Shown here: one piece after another, positions 34,372 to 43,749 of the stretch
Layout: each line of letters begins with the position of its first letter
Numbering within the stretch: the first letter of the stretch is position 1
NCBI GenBank assembly: GCA_016936395.1
Contig: JAFGXY010000025.1
Location: forward strand, 142,318 to 206,317
Source: Paracoccaceae bacterium
GTDB lineage: Bacteria; Pseudomonadota; Alphaproteobacteria; Rhodobacterales; Rhodobacteraceae
Reading direction: 5' to 3'
DNA length: 64,000 nt
Translations under genes and position numbers: made by a program
The notes under the pieces: model-generated
Seen by the model: only the letters and a program-made list of their open reading frames with translations
Database searches by the model: none
What the model was told of the DNA's origin: nothing

Positions 34372-34926
34372 TCAGGCGTGCCCTGCCGTTGGCGACAGGG
34401 TCAGCGCATCGACGCCAAGGCTTTTCAGCGCGCCCATCCATTTGCTGCCATCATCGGCGGCAAACACCAGATCGGGCGGGGCGTCGGCAATCAGCCAGTC
34501 GTTGTGCGCAATCTCGGCCTCCAACTGGCCTGGCCCCCAGCCGGAATAGCCAAGCGCCAGCAGGGCGGCATCCGGGCCTTCGCCCTTGGCAAGCGCCTCA
34601 AGGATATCCAGCGTGGCGGTCATGTGATAGCCGCCCGGCACGGTCATCGAGGCGGGACCAAGCGGGTAATCGCCCGAGTGCAGCACAAAGCCCCGCGCCC
34701 GTTCGACCGGACCACCGAAATGCACCCTGATGTCGCGGCCTTGCGGCACCCGTGGGATATCCAACTGATCCAGCAGGCTTGAAAAGCTGAGGTCGCGGTT
34801 GGGCTTGTTGACGATCAACCCCATCGCCCCGTCCCCGGAATAGGCGCAGACCAAGATCACGCTACGGTCAAAGCGCGGGTCGGCCATGCCAGGCATCGCC
34901 ACCAGAAGTTTCCCACCAAGCTCCAT
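34372..34926 (-). CDS. YqgE/AlgH family protein
   Basis: A 184-residue protein of the conserved YqgE/AlgH family of uncertain function. Typical segments are LGGKLLVAMPGMADPRFDRS, GAMGLIVNKP, HFGGPVERARGFVLHS and LGYSGWGPGQLEAEI. ATG 34926 matches the family N-terminus; the open frame starts further up at 34992. It converges with the ALDH16 gene with a two-base gap. Some relatives are linked to alginate or redox control, but nothing here specifies a role. Confidence 0.92.
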   Translation of the reverse strand: MELGGKLLVAMPGMADPRFDRSVILVCAYSGDGAMGLIVNKPNRDLSFSSLLDQLDIPRVPQGRDIRVHFGGPVERARGFVLHSGDYPLGPASMTVPGGYHMTATLDILEALAKGEGPDAALLALGYSGWGPGQLEAEIAHNDWLIADAPPDLVFAADDGSKWMGALKSLGVDALTLSPTAGHA

Positions 34927-35063
34927 CTTGCGCCGCCTTTCCCCTGGACAGAACCACCCCCGCAAAATGGGCCTGATGTGGCTTTGCCTCAAGAGGCAAG
35001 TCCCGCGCGGGCATCCCGTCTTTGTGACTTTTCATTCCGCCGCGACTGCCTATTTTCGCAGTC

Positions 35064-35864
35064 ATGAAAGCAGCGTTCGCACTGACCCTTTTGCTCGCCC
35101 CCGCAGCCCATGCCCAAGGCGTGACCCAGGCCGATGTCCTGTCTGCGCAGTTTCGCCCCGGATGGCAAACCGCGTCCGGCACGCATATGGCGGCGCTTGA
35201 CGTGCAGCTTGCGCCCCAGTGGAAAACCTATTGGCGCGCGCCGGGTGATGCCGGCATACCGCCTGTGTTTGACTGGTCGGGCTCGCAAAACGTGGCCTCG
35301 GTGCAATTTCATTGGCCCTCGCCCGAAGTGTTCCGCACCAGTGGCCTGCAAACCGTGGGCTATCATGACAGCCTGATGCTGCCGATCGAGGTCACCCCGA
35401 AAGACCCGTCGCAGCCTGTGCACCTGAAGGCACGCATTGACCTTGGGGTCTGCAAGGACATTTGCATGCCGGCATCGTTGCAACTGACGGCAAACCTGCT
35501 GACCCCCGGTGCCGCCGACCCGGCCATCAAAGCCGCGCTGAAGGCGCGCCCTGCCACGGCTGCAGAGGGCGGTGTGGGCAAGGTCGGCTGCACGGTCGAG
35601 CCGATCAAGGACGGCTTGCGCGTCACTGTAACGGTAAACATGCCGCAGCAAGGCCGCGATGAGGTTGTGGTGTTCGAACCGGGCCTTGCCGGTGTCTGGG
35701 TGTCCGAAGCTGCGGTCATGCGTCAGGGCGGCACCTTACAGGCCCAGGTCGAGATGGTGCCGCCCTCCGGCCAGCCCTTTGCGCTGGACCGCAGCGCCGT
35801 GGTAATGACCGTCATTGGATCGGCCGGGCGCGCGGTGGAAATTCGCGGCTGCCCGGCCGGCTGA
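35064..35864 (+). CDS. Periplasmic DsbD N-terminal-domain-like protein
   Basis: A 266-residue exported protein with a signal peptide (MKAAFALTLLLAPAAHAQG). Its mature part resembles the DsbD N-terminal (thiol:disulfide interchange) domain: LAPQWKTYWRAPGDAGIPP, a cysteine pair in DLGVCKDICMP, and two further cysteines (KVGCTVEP, IRGCPAG). It lacks the membrane and thioredoxin domains of full DsbD. It could shuttle reducing equivalents or assist cytochrome or metalloprotein assembly in the periplasm. It ends directly before the convergent RND pump gene. Confidence 0.82.
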   Translation: MKAAFALTLLLAPAAHAQGVTQADVLSAQFRPGWQTASGTHMAALDVQLAPQWKTYWRAPGDAGIPPVFDWSGSQNVASVQFHWPSPEVFRTSGLQTVGYHDSLMLPIEVTPKDPSQPVHLKARIDLGVCKDICMPASLQLTANLLTPGAADPAIKAALKARPATAAEGGVGKVGCTVEPIKDGLRVTVTVNMPQQGRDEVVVFEPGLAGVWVSEAAVMRQGGTLQAQVEMVPPSGQPFALDRSAVVMTVIGSAGRAVEIRGCPAG

Positions 35865-38800
35865 TCAGCCCCGCATCGGCAAGATGCGGGCGGCGACATA
35901 GGTGGTCAGCGTCACCAACAGCGACACCGCAGCGAACAGCGCAAAGGCCATGGCGGGCGTCGCCCCCGACAGGAATGGCACCAGCCCCACCAGCCAGCCC
36001 GGCATCGCGCCCGTCGCCACCACCGGCCCCAGCGTCACGGCAAAAACCGCAAGCATCGCCGCGCCCGAGCTCAGCAGCAGCAGCTTTGGCCCGCGCTTGA
36101 CGCCACGGGTCAGTGCCTGGAACATCCGCCCGATATCGGCCTGAACCGCAACAAGGGCAGGCACCATGACCAGAACCAAGATCATCCCGAAGCCCAAGCC
36201 GTAGACCAGCGTGACCACGGTCGGTTTCAGAAACTCGGCTTGCGAGCTGCGTTCAAACAGCAGCGGCGACAGGCCCAGAACCGTGGTCAGTGTGGTCAAC
36301 AGCACCGGGCGGAAGCGATCGGCCACGCCATCAATGATCGCCGGCATCAGCCCGCGCTTTTCGGAATATTCGTCGATGGTCGACACCAGAACGATGGAAT
36401 CGTTGATGATGATGCCCGACATGCCGATCATCCCTACAATCGAGAACATCGACATCGGCAGGCCCCAATAATGATGCCCCCACAGCGCGCCGATCAGGCC
36501 GAAGGGAATGACCGACATCACGACCATCGGCCGGGTCCAGCTTGCGAAAATCCACGCAAGACACAAATAGATGCCCAGAAGGCACAGGATCATCGCGGTG
36601 CCCGCATCGCCCAGAAACTCGCGCTGTTGCTCCACCAAACCGCCCTGACGGCTTTCCACGCCAAACTCCTGCTCGATCTGCGGCAGGATGGTGTCGCGGA
36701 TGGTCGACTGAATCTCTTCGGCCCGCGCGGCATTGTCTTCGGCCAGATCGCCCGACACCGTCACGATGCGCAGCCCGTTTTCGCGCCGGATGGTGGAAAA
36801 GCCCGCCTGTCGATCAACCGTCACAATATCTGCCAGGGGCAGATAATTCCCCGGCCCCGCCCGCATCAGCGTGCTTTCCAGAAAGTCTGCGGTCAATTCC
36901 CGCGCCGGCAGTTCCAACCGGATTGACGCACTGCGCGGCCCGTCAGGATACGTCGCGGCCTCGATCCCGTTCAGGCGATCGCGCAAGGTGCGGCCCAGAT
37001 CGTCAATCGCAAAGCCCATGGCCTGACCAAGCGGCGTCAGATTCAGGATCAACTCTTCCTTGTCATAGGCCAGGCTGTCCTCCAGCGCCGAGACTTCTGG
37101 ATAGACCGCAAGCCGGGCCTTCAACGCCTCGGCAGCGGCTTTCAATCCTTCAGAAGAGGCGCCATAAAGGTCTATTGAAAGCGCGTCACCGCCGGGGCCA
37201 AATCGGCCGCCGCGGAACGACAATTCCTCCATCAGCGGATGCGCGCGGACCTCTTCTTGCAAGGCGGCGACAAAGGCAAAGCTGGAATAGGGCCGCTCAT
37301 CGCGGCTGATCAACTCCAGCGAAATGCTGCCCAGAAGGTCAGCGTCCTTGCTGTCGGCACTGGCCAGCCCGCGCCCCCCCGATCCGCCGACCTCGGCCAT
37401 GGCAAAGGTGATCGGGTTGGTGCCATGCTCGGCTGCATAGCGCGCGCCAACCGCGTCGGCGGCACGCTGCAATTCGCGCATCATCGCCACGCTGTCGTCG
37501 CGGTCCGCCCCCGGCAGCATCGAGAAATTGCCGGTGACGGACGCCTGTTCCGGCGCGTTGAAGAACCGGAATTGCAGATCGCCACGGATGAACAGCGCGG
37601 CCGAAAGCGCCAGCAGCGCCACAATCGCCGCAAGAACCGGATAGCGCGCCGCAATCAGCACACGCATCAGCGGCTTGATCCCGTGTTCTTGCAGCCATGT
37701 CATGCCCCGGTTGACCTGCCGCGACGGCCAGTCATACCAGCTTTCCTCGCGCGCTTTGGCGATGGCATGCGCCATGTGGTTGGGAAGGATCAGGAAACTT
37801 TCCACCAGACTGGCCAGCAGAACCGCGATCACCGTAAACGGAATGTCGCGGATCATGTCGCCAAACCGGCCGCCGATGGCCACCAGACCGAAGAACGCGA
37901 TCACGGTGGTCAGGGTTGACGCCACCACAGGCATCGCCATGCGACCGGCACCGTTTTCGGCGGCAACGACCGGGTCTTCGCCCAGCACACGGCCCCGGAA
38001 ATCGGCGTGTTCGCCCACCACAATCGCGTCATCGACCACAATGCCCAGCATGATGATCAGCGCGAACATCGAGATCATGTTCAGCGTCACACCCGAGGCA
38101 TACATCGCCGCAACCGCTGCCAACAGCGCCACGGGAATCCCTGCCGCCACCCAAAGCGCAGTGCGGGCGTTCAGGAACAAGAACAGCAGCGCCACCACGA
38201 TGGCCAGACCGCTGATCGCATTGTCCAGCAGCAGGTTCAGCCGGTCGGTGATCTGTGACGCGCGGGCCCGGACCAGATCGACACTGACACCGGGCGGCAA
38301 GGAAAGCTGCATCTCGGCGGCCACGTCCGCGACACTCGCTTGCATGCGGATCGCGTCGCCATCGGCATTGCGGTCCACGCGGACCGTCATCGCCGGGTTG
38401 GTGCCGACAAAGCTGGCACGACCGGAATCGGCGCCAACCGCGGTAATGCTGGCAATATCGCCCAGTGTCAGGTTAGTGCCGTCAGGCAGACTGCGCAAGA
38501 CGATGCCCGCCAGTTCGGCCGCGCTGCGCAACTCGGTTCCGGTGCGCACCCGGGCTGACCCATCGCCGACGCTGCCCGCCGGGTTGGTCTGCACCGCCCC
38601 GGCAATGGCTGTCGAAATATCGCGCATGGTGATGTCATGCCGGATCAGGGCCACCGAAGGCACCTCGACCAGCGTTTCCGGGTCGGCATAGCCGCGAATG
38701 GTGCTGCGGGTGACCCCCACTTGGAACAGGCGGGCCACCAGTTCATCGGCAAAGCGGCCCAACTGGTCCACGCCCACCGGGCCGGTGATCACAACATCGG

Positions 38801-39239
38801 TGACCGAATCGCGCCACTGTCCCCGCTGGATCACCGGGTCTTCCGCCTCGGCCGGCAGGTTGTTGACGGATTCCACAGCCGTCTTCACGTCTTCGGCGGC
38901 TTGGGTCAGATCAAAGCCCGGCTCGAACTCCAGCGTCATCCGGGCACTGCCTTCGGTGGCGCGCGAGGTGACATCGGTGACACCATCCACCGCCAGCAGC
39001 GCGGGTTCCATCACCTGCACGATGGCGCGGTCCACATCTTCGGCCCCGGCCCCGTCCCAGGTGACCTGCACGGTAACTTCGGCAATCACCACATCGGGGA
39101 AATACTGTGCCCTGATCCGGCTTGCGGCCACCAGCCCCGCCACAATCATCAGCACCAAGAGCAGGTTCGCAATCGTGCGGTGCCGCACGAAATACGAGAT
39201 GATCCCGCCCGAAGGCCCAAGATTGCGCATTGCCGCCAT
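35865..39239 (-). CDS. RND-family efflux transporter permease
   Basis: A 1124-residue AcrB/MexB-type proton-driven pump of the inner membrane. Features are FFVR-like start ISYFVRHRTIANLLLVL, porter domains with VTWDGAGAEDVDRAIVQ, the transmembrane IIMLGIVVDDAIVVGEH segment with the paired aspartates of helix 4, and GMIGMSGIIINDSIVL in the second half. After the usual last helix region, residues beyond about 1050 add further hydrophobic segments (LLLLSSGAAMLAVFAVTLG, MAFALFAAVSLLVTLTTYVA). ATG 39239 follows GGGGGTTAAGG. It is translated right after its membrane-fusion partner. No outer-membrane channel gene is adjacent; the substrates are unknown. Confidence 0.92.
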   Translation of the reverse strand: MAAMRNLGPSGGIISYFVRHRTIANLLLVLMIVAGLVAASRIRAQYFPDVVIAEVTVQVTWDGAGAEDVDRAIVQVMEPALLAVDGVTDVTSRATEGSARMTLEFEPGFDLTQAAEDVKTAVESVNNLPAEAEDPVIQRGQWRDSVTDVVITGPVGVDQLGRFADELVARLFQVGVTRSTIRGYADPETLVEVPSVALIRHDITMRDISTAIAGAVQTNPAGSVGDGSARVRTGTELRSAAELAGIVLRSLPDGTNLTLGDIASITAVGADSGRASFVGTNPAMTVRVDRNADGDAIRMQASVADVAAEMQLSLPPGVSVDLVRARASQITDRLNLLLDNAISGLAIVVALLFLFLNARTALWVAAGIPVALLAAVAAMYASGVTLNMISMFALIIMLGIVVDDAIVVGEHADFRGRVLGEDPVVAAENGAGRMAMPVVASTLTTVIAFFGLVAIGGRFGDMIRDIPFTVIAVLLASLVESFLILPNHMAHAIAKAREESWYDWPSRQVNRGMTWLQEHGIKPLMRVLIAARYPVLAAIVALLALSAALFIRGDLQFRFFNAPEQASVTGNFSMLPGADRDDSVAMMRELQRAADAVGARYAAEHGTNPITFAMAEVGGSGGRGLASADSKDADLLGSISLELISRDERPYSSFAFVAALQEEVRAHPLMEELSFRGGRFGPGGDALSIDLYGASSEGLKAAAEALKARLAVYPEVSALEDSLAYDKEELILNLTPLGQAMGFAIDDLGRTLRDRLNGIEAATYPDGPRSASIRLELPARELTADFLESTLMRAGPGNYLPLADIVTVDRQAGFSTIRRENGLRIVTVSGDLAEDNAARAEEIQSTIRDTILPQIEQEFGVESRQGGLVEQQREFLGDAGTAMILCLLGIYLCLAWIFASWTRPMVVMSVIPFGLIGALWGHHYWGLPMSMFSIVGMIGMSGIIINDSIVLVSTIDEYSEKRGLMPAIIDGVADRFRPVLLTTLTTVLGLSPLLFERSSQAEFLKPTVVTLVYGLGFGMILVLVMVPALVAVQADIGRMFQALTRGVKRGPKLLLLSSGAAMLAVFAVTLGPVVATGAMPGWLVGLVPFLSGATPAMAFALFAAVSLLVTLTTYVAARILPMRG

Positions 39240-39243
39240 GGCC

Positions 39244-40713
39244 TTAACCCCCCATGCGTTCTTCAAGCCGCGCAATCACCTGCGCGGGCACTTTTTCCTG
39301 GGAAAGTTGTTCCAGCATCCGGGTCTTGGCATCGGCCGGCATCCGTTGGTTGCCTTGCACAAAGGCAATCAGCTGCGCCCGTCGTTCCGGTGTCAGGTCC
39401 ACGGTTTCCGGGGCTGCCGGGGCAGCGGCGGCCCCGTCTTGCGCCGGGCGGACCGGCTTGATCTTGATGCCCGCCCCCAGCAAGGGTGAGCGTTCCGTCA
39501 CCACCTCTCGCCCGGCAAAGGCACGGGCGTCGATGATCACCCCGTCGCCCTGACGCCGCAGCACCGAGACGGTCTGCGCCTCAAGCCGGTCCTCGGGCCC
39601 CAGAACAAGCAGCGTCCCCGTGCCGTCAACCGCCGTTGACGGTAACAAGGCCACGCCCGAAAGCGCGGGTTCCAGAATCGACAGCGTTACAAAATCGCCG
39701 GGCCGAAAGCCGCGTGCCTTGTCCAGCGTGGCATAGACCAGACGCCCGGTCGCACCTTCCCCCACCGCCGCACCAACCCGTGCAACCGTGCCGGTGGCTG
39801 AGATTTCGGCCCCCAGAACATCGAGCGACACTTTGACCGGCGCCAGGATCAGCCCGCCCTGCGCATCCAGCAACCGGGCGAATTGCGCCGTGGACAGCCG
39901 GAACGACACTTCCAGCGCGTCGGGGTCGATGACCTCGGCCAACACCTCATTGGCGCTGACCAGACCGCCCGTCACGATCGACACCCCGTTCAGCCGCCCG
40001 TCGAACGTTGCCCTGATTTCGGTGTCGGCCAGCACCCGCTCGGCCTCGGCCAGGGTGATTGAGGCGCGTTGCAGGCTTGATGCCGCCTTGTCGACCCGCG
40101 CCTCGGCCTGCGCCAAGGACGACCGGCGCGAAAGCACCGCCTGTTCCGCTGCCGACACCGCCAATGCGGCAGTTTCCACGGCGGCAGGTGACCCGACGCC
40201 GCGGGCCTGCAAATCTTCCTGCCGGGTCAGCGCCTGGCGGCGCAAGCCAAGCTGCGATTGCGCGGCGGCCAAATCGTCGCGCGCCAGGATAAGTGCCCGG
40301 TCGGCGTCGCGCACCTCGGCCTCGGCCTCGGTCACGCCGGCCTGCGCCAGATCACGGGCCGAAATCGCATCCGCCGGGTCCAGACGCAGCAGCAACTGCC
40401 CTTCGGACACCGAGGCCCCATCTTCCACGCCGCTGCCGATTTCAATGACCCGACCTGCTCGGGGCGCGCGCACCTCCAGCGTGCGGCGTGACCGGATTTC
40501 GCCAAAACCCGCCAGTTCCGGCTGCATCGTGCCGGGGGTCACGGTCATCACATTGGCCGAAAACACCCGCTCCCGCGCGGGTTGCGCAGGTTTGTCCGCA
40601 GCCATCCGGGCCGAAATCGCCCCGACAATCACGCTGCCCGCCAACGCCAGAAAGCCAAGCGTCAGCGCCGCCAGAAACAAGCCGATCAGGGACCGAGACA
40701 GAAATCGCATCAT
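39244..40713 (-). CDS. RND membrane fusion protein (HlyD/AcrA-like)
   Basis: A 489-residue periplasmic adaptor anchored by an N-terminal helix (SLIGLFLAALTLGFLALAGS). Order: barrel-sandwich half (LEVRAPRAGRVIEIGSGVEDG), a long coiled-coil hairpin (about residues 105-215, rich in Ala, Glu and Arg), second lipoyl half (IRATFDGRLNGVSIVTGGLV), beta-barrel and membrane-proximal domains. After residue about 430 an unusual extension contains VDLTPERRAQLIAFVQGN and a predicted helical end. ATG 40713 or 40710 starts the protein; the long upstream open frame overlaps moaB and is not real. It precedes the pump gene by a few bases. Confidence 0.9.
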   Translation of the reverse strand: MMRFLSRSLIGLFLAALTLGFLALAGSVIVGAISARMAADKPAQPARERVFSANVMTVTPGTMQPELAGFGEIRSRRTLEVRAPRAGRVIEIGSGVEDGASVSEGQLLLRLDPADAISARDLAQAGVTEAEAEVRDADRALILARDDLAAAQSQLGLRRQALTRQEDLQARGVGSPAAVETAALAVSAAEQAVLSRRSSLAQAEARVDKAASSLQRASITLAEAERVLADTEIRATFDGRLNGVSIVTGGLVSANEVLAEVIDPDALEVSFRLSTAQFARLLDAQGGLILAPVKVSLDVLGAEISATGTVARVGAAVGEGATGRLVYATLDKARGFRPGDFVTLSILEPALSGVALLPSTAVDGTGTLLVLGPEDRLEAQTVSVLRRQGDGVIIDARAFAGREVVTERSPLLGAGIKIKPVRPAQDGAAAAPAAPETVDLTPERRAQLIAFVQGNQRMPADAKTRMLEQLSQEKVPAQVIARLEERMGG

Positions 40714-40802
40714 GGCTCCGAATTTATTTGATAAAAGTATAGTGCGGGCGCAGCATACTGCCAGCCACAAGGCTGTTACGACACAAAACCTGGCCTCCGT
40801 CG

Positions 40803-41345
40803 TTATTTTCTGCGCTTGTGCTCTTCGAGGCGGGGAAAGATTTCGACAAAGTTGCAGGGCCGATGGCGGTAATCGAGTTGCCAACGCAAAATCTCGTCCC
40901 AGGCATCGCGGCAGGCCCCGGGACTGCCGGGCAGCGCAAACAGATAGGTGCCGCCCGCCACCCCGCCACAGGCCCGGCTTTGCACCGCCGATGTGCCGAT
41001 CTTTTGCATCGAGACGATGGTGAACACCGTGCCGAACGCCTCGATTTCCTTCTCGTAGACATCGCGGTGCGCTTCCACCGTCACGTCGCGCCCGGTCAGC
41101 CCGGTGCCCCCGGTGGACAGGATCACATCCACCGCCGGGTCCGCAATCCACGCGCGCAACTGATCGGCAATCTTGTCGCGGTCATCGGTGACGATGGCTC
41201 GCGCGGCCAGCAGGTGCCCCGCCCCGGTCAACCGCTCCACCAGCGTGTCGCCGGAACGGTCATCGCCCGCCGTGCGGGTGTCACTGACCGTCAGCACCGC
41301 AATGCGGACCGGGACAAAGTCTTTCGTTTCGTCAAGCCTGTTCAT
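40803..41345 (-). CDS. moaB: Molybdenum cofactor biosynthesis protein B
   Basis: A 180-residue MoaB/MogA-family protein that adenylylates molybdopterin or assists this step. Motifs: AVLTVSDTR near the start, DVILSTGGTGLTGRD (the ligand-binding GGTG), and LFALPGSPGACRDAW. ATG 41345 overlaps the stop of the upstream glycosylase-like gene (ATGA), and it gives the family N-terminus. It is relevant to the molybdenum formate dehydrogenase encoded elsewhere in the window, though not linked to it in an operon. Confidence 0.93.
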   Translation of the reverse strand: MNRLDETKDFVPVRIAVLTVSDTRTAGDDRSGDTLVERLTGAGHLLAARAIVTDDRDKIADQLRAWIADPAVDVILSTGGTGLTGRDVTVEAHRDVYEKEIEAFGTVFTIVSMQKIGTSAVQSRACGGVAGGTYLFALPGSPGACRDAWDEILRWQLDYRHRPCNFVEIFPRLEEHKRRK

Positions 41346-42157
41346 CCCCGCACCTTTGCCTGCAACGCCAGAAGGTCGGCCCATGCCTCGCGCTTGGCGG
41401 CCGGGTTGCGCAACAGATAGGCCGGGTGCGCCATCGGCAACAAGGGGCGACCCATGGCCTGCGACCAGTTGCCCCGTGCTTTCAGGATGCCCCGCTCGCC
41501 GGTCAGGGTGAACAAGGGCGTGTTGCCCATGACCACGATCACCTTCGGGTCTATCAACGCGATATGACGCTCGACAAAGGGCCGCATCATGTCAATTTCG
41601 GCAGGCTCGGGGTCGCGGTTGCCGGGGGGCCGCCATGGCAGGACGTTGGTGATATACAGCGCCTCTTGCGGCGTGGTCGCCGTGCGCGACAGGCCGATGG
41701 CGGCAAACATCGCATCCAGCAACTGCCCGGCGCGGCCCACAAACGGGCGGCCCTCGCGGTCTTCCTCGGCCCCCGGTGCCTCGCCCAGCACCAGCACATG
41801 CGCGGTTGGCAGACCGTCTGAAAACACCAGATTGCGGGCGCCGCGCTTCAACTCGCAATAGTCAAAGCGCTGGATCGCATCGCGCAAGGCCGCAAGATCG
41901 CCCGCCTGCGCCGCCATCTTCCGCGCCTCGGCCACAACATCCACCCCGGTTTCGAAGCCGGATGGATGATCGACCGCGCGAGACGGCGGCACGGCGGCAA
42001 GCTGGGGTGCAGCGGGCAGCGGTTTTGCGGCGTCTGGCAAGGCATAGCGGTTCAGGGGGGTGTCTTGCACCACCTCTAGCACGCCCAGATCATATTGCCA
42101 CGCCAAAGCCGCCAAGGCGGCGTGCCAGTCGCTTTCGATCTCGGTAACGATTCCCAT
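41342..42157 (-). CDS. Family 4-like uracil-DNA glycosylase without the usual cysteine ligands
   Basis: A 271-residue protein with the uracil-DNA glycosylase superfamily motifs LGEAPGAEEDREGRPFVGRA, ITNVLPWRPPGNRDPEP and MAHPAYLLRNP. It has a family-4-like core preceded by about 100 extra residues. Family 4 enzymes bind a 4Fe-4S cluster through four cysteines; here only one (YCELKRGARN) is seen, and the positions in NVLPWRPPG and DMMRPFVERH lack theirs. It is probably a repair enzyme removing uracil from DNA, but its metal status differs. ATG 42157 is used; the open frame starts at 42304. It forms a pair with moaB. Confidence 0.85.
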   Translation of the reverse strand: MGIVTEIESDWHAALAALAWQYDLGVLEVVQDTPLNRYALPDAAKPLPAAPQLAAVPPSRAVDHPSGFETGVDVVAEARKMAAQAGDLAALRDAIQRFDYCELKRGARNLVFSDGLPTAHVLVLGEAPGAEEDREGRPFVGRAGQLLDAMFAAIGLSRTATTPQEALYITNVLPWRPPGNRDPEPAEIDMMRPFVERHIALIDPKVIVVMGNTPLFTLTGERGILKARGNWSQAMGRPLLPMAHPAYLLRNPAAKREAWADLLALQAKVRG

Positions 42158-42265
42158 AGTGTTGACGCTATGCGCCCGCGCCGCGTGCCGCAAGGCGCGT
42201 ATCACCGTTGCCCCGGCCCGCCCGCTTTGGCATAAGCAGCGCATCTGCCAGGGAAGGAATCCGTC

Positions 42266-43228
42266 ATGATCTTTCGTGCCCGCCACCTTCTTGGCATCGA
42301 ACACCTTTCACCGCAGGAAATTGTCAGCGTCCTTGATCTGGCCGACCGCTACGTTGATCTGAACCGCCGCACGGTCAAGCAATCCGACGTGCTTGCGGGC
42401 ATGACGCAAATCAACATGTTTTTTGAGAACTCCACCCGCACGCAGGCCAGTTTCGAGCTTGCGGGCAAGCGGTTGGGCGCGGATGTGATGAACATGTCGG
42501 TGGCACAATCGTCGGTGAAAAAGGGGGAAACCCTGATCGACACCGCCCTGACACTGAACGCCATGCACCCCGATCTGCTGGTGGTGCGGCATCCGTCGTC
42601 GGGCGCGGTCAACCTGCTGGCATCCAAGGTGAATTGCGCGGTCCTGAACGCGGGCGACGGGCGGCACGAACACCCGACACAGGCGCTGCTGGATGCGCTG
42701 ACCATCCGCCGCGCCAAGGGCCGCATCCAGCGACTGACCGTGGCCATCTGCGGCGACATCGCACATTCCCGCGTGGCACGCAGCAACCTGATCCTCTTGG
42801 GCAAGATGGAAAACCGCATCCGCCTGATCGCGCCTCCCACCCTGATGCCCCCCGGTGTGGACGCGTTCGGCTGTGAGCTGTTCGACGACATGGCCGCCGG
42901 GCTGGAAGGCGCAGACGTAGTGATGATGCTGCGCTTGCAACGCGAACGGATGGACGGCGGCTTCATCCCGTCCGAGCGCGAGTATTACCACCGCTTCGGG
43001 CTGGACGCCGAAAAACTGGCCGCCGCCAAGCCCGATGCCATCGTCATGCACCCGGGGCCCATGAACCGCGGCGTCGAGATTGACGGTGAGTTGGCCGATG
43101 ACATCAACCGCTCGGTCATTCAGGAGCAGGTCGAAATGGGCGTCGCCGTGCGCATGGCTTGCATGGACCTCTTGGCCCGCAACCTGCGCGCCGGCCGCGG
43201 GATGAAGGCGACGGAGGTGATGGTTTGA
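42266..43228 (+). CDS. pyrB: Aspartate carbamoyltransferase catalytic subunit
   Basis: A 320-residue transferase for the committed step of pyrimidine synthesis. The carbamoyl-phosphate motif is [13 protein letters not shown]; others are [30 protein letters not shown] with the active-site histidine, [13 protein letters not shown] ([13 protein letters not shown]) and [14 protein letters not shown] with the HPGP loop. AAGGA precedes ATG 42266. No regulatory pyrI gene follows; instead a chain of overlapping genes leads to a dihydroorotase-like protein, as in pseudomonads and other bacteria where the two associate. Confidence 0.96.
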   Translation: MIFRARHLLGIEHLSPQEIVSVLDLADRYVDLNRRTVKQSDVLAGMTQINMFFENSTRTQASFELAGKRLGADVMNMSVAQSSVKKGETLIDTALTLNAMHPDLLVVRHPSSGAVNLLASKVNCAVLNAGDGRHEHPTQALLDALTIRRAKGRIQRLTVAICGDIAHSRVARSNLILLGKMENRIRLIAPPTLMPPGVDAFGCELFDDMAAGLEGADVVMMLRLQRERMDGGFIPSEREYYHRFGLDAEKLAAAKPDAIVMHPGPMNRGVEIDGELADDINRSVIQEQVEMGVAVRMACMDLLARNLRAGRGMKATEVMV

Positions 43229-43749
43229 CCAACCCCCTTGCCATTCCCATCGGCCCCGAACGCAGCGTCTGGGTGTTTGCCATCGACCTGCCCAAGGAAC
43301 AGGCCGAAACCTTTGCCACAGGCCCCTTGTCCGATGCCTTAGGCGTGGCCAGCCTTGACCCGGCTCAGACCGAATACCTCGACGCCGACACCTTCACCGA
43401 ATACGGTTTTTCGCGCTATCTGGTGGAAGGCCAGGGCGTGACCGAGGACAGCGTGGCCAAGGACATCGCCCGGCTTGATGTCCTGCGCGGCCCGGTGCTG
43501 CTGGTGTTCCGCCCCGGCCTTGGCCAAGGCCGCCTTGCGCCCCGCCCGCCGCTGCGCCTGATCGGCCGCTATGACGAGGTGCCGCCGCCGCCGCTTGTCA
43601 GCCTGCCAGACTATGACCCCATCAAGGACACCGTCCCGATCACGCCGAAGAAGCGCCCGTCCGAGGCCGCAATGTCGGGCCGGGTGGCGATGGCGGTTCT
43701 GGTGCTGCTGTTCCTTTTCGCTGCCCTCTTCGTCTGGAGCGCGTCATGA
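43225..43749 (+). CDS. Hypothetical tail-anchored membrane protein in the pyr operon
   Basis: A 174-residue protein not assigned to a known family. The TTG start at 43225 overlaps the pyrB stop (TTGA), which is why it is chosen over the longer frame from 43159. Most of it is soluble ([20 protein letters not shown], a [16 protein letters not shown] segment), then a Pro-rich stretch ([15 protein letters not shown]), and a single C-terminal membrane helix ([18 protein letters not shown]). It seems to be anchored by its tail with the bulk in the cytoplasm. Its position between pyrB and the dihydroorotase-like gene suggests a link to that complex, but no function is known. Confidence 0.8.
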   Translation: MTNPLAIPIGPERSVWVFAIDLPKEQAETFATGPLSDALGVASLDPAQTEYLDADTFTEYGFSRYLVEGQGVTEDSVAKDIARLDVLRGPVLLVFRPGLGQGRLAPRPPLRLIGRYDEVPPPPLVSLPDYDPIKDTVPITPKKRPSEAAMSGRVAMAVLVLLFLFAALFVWSAS

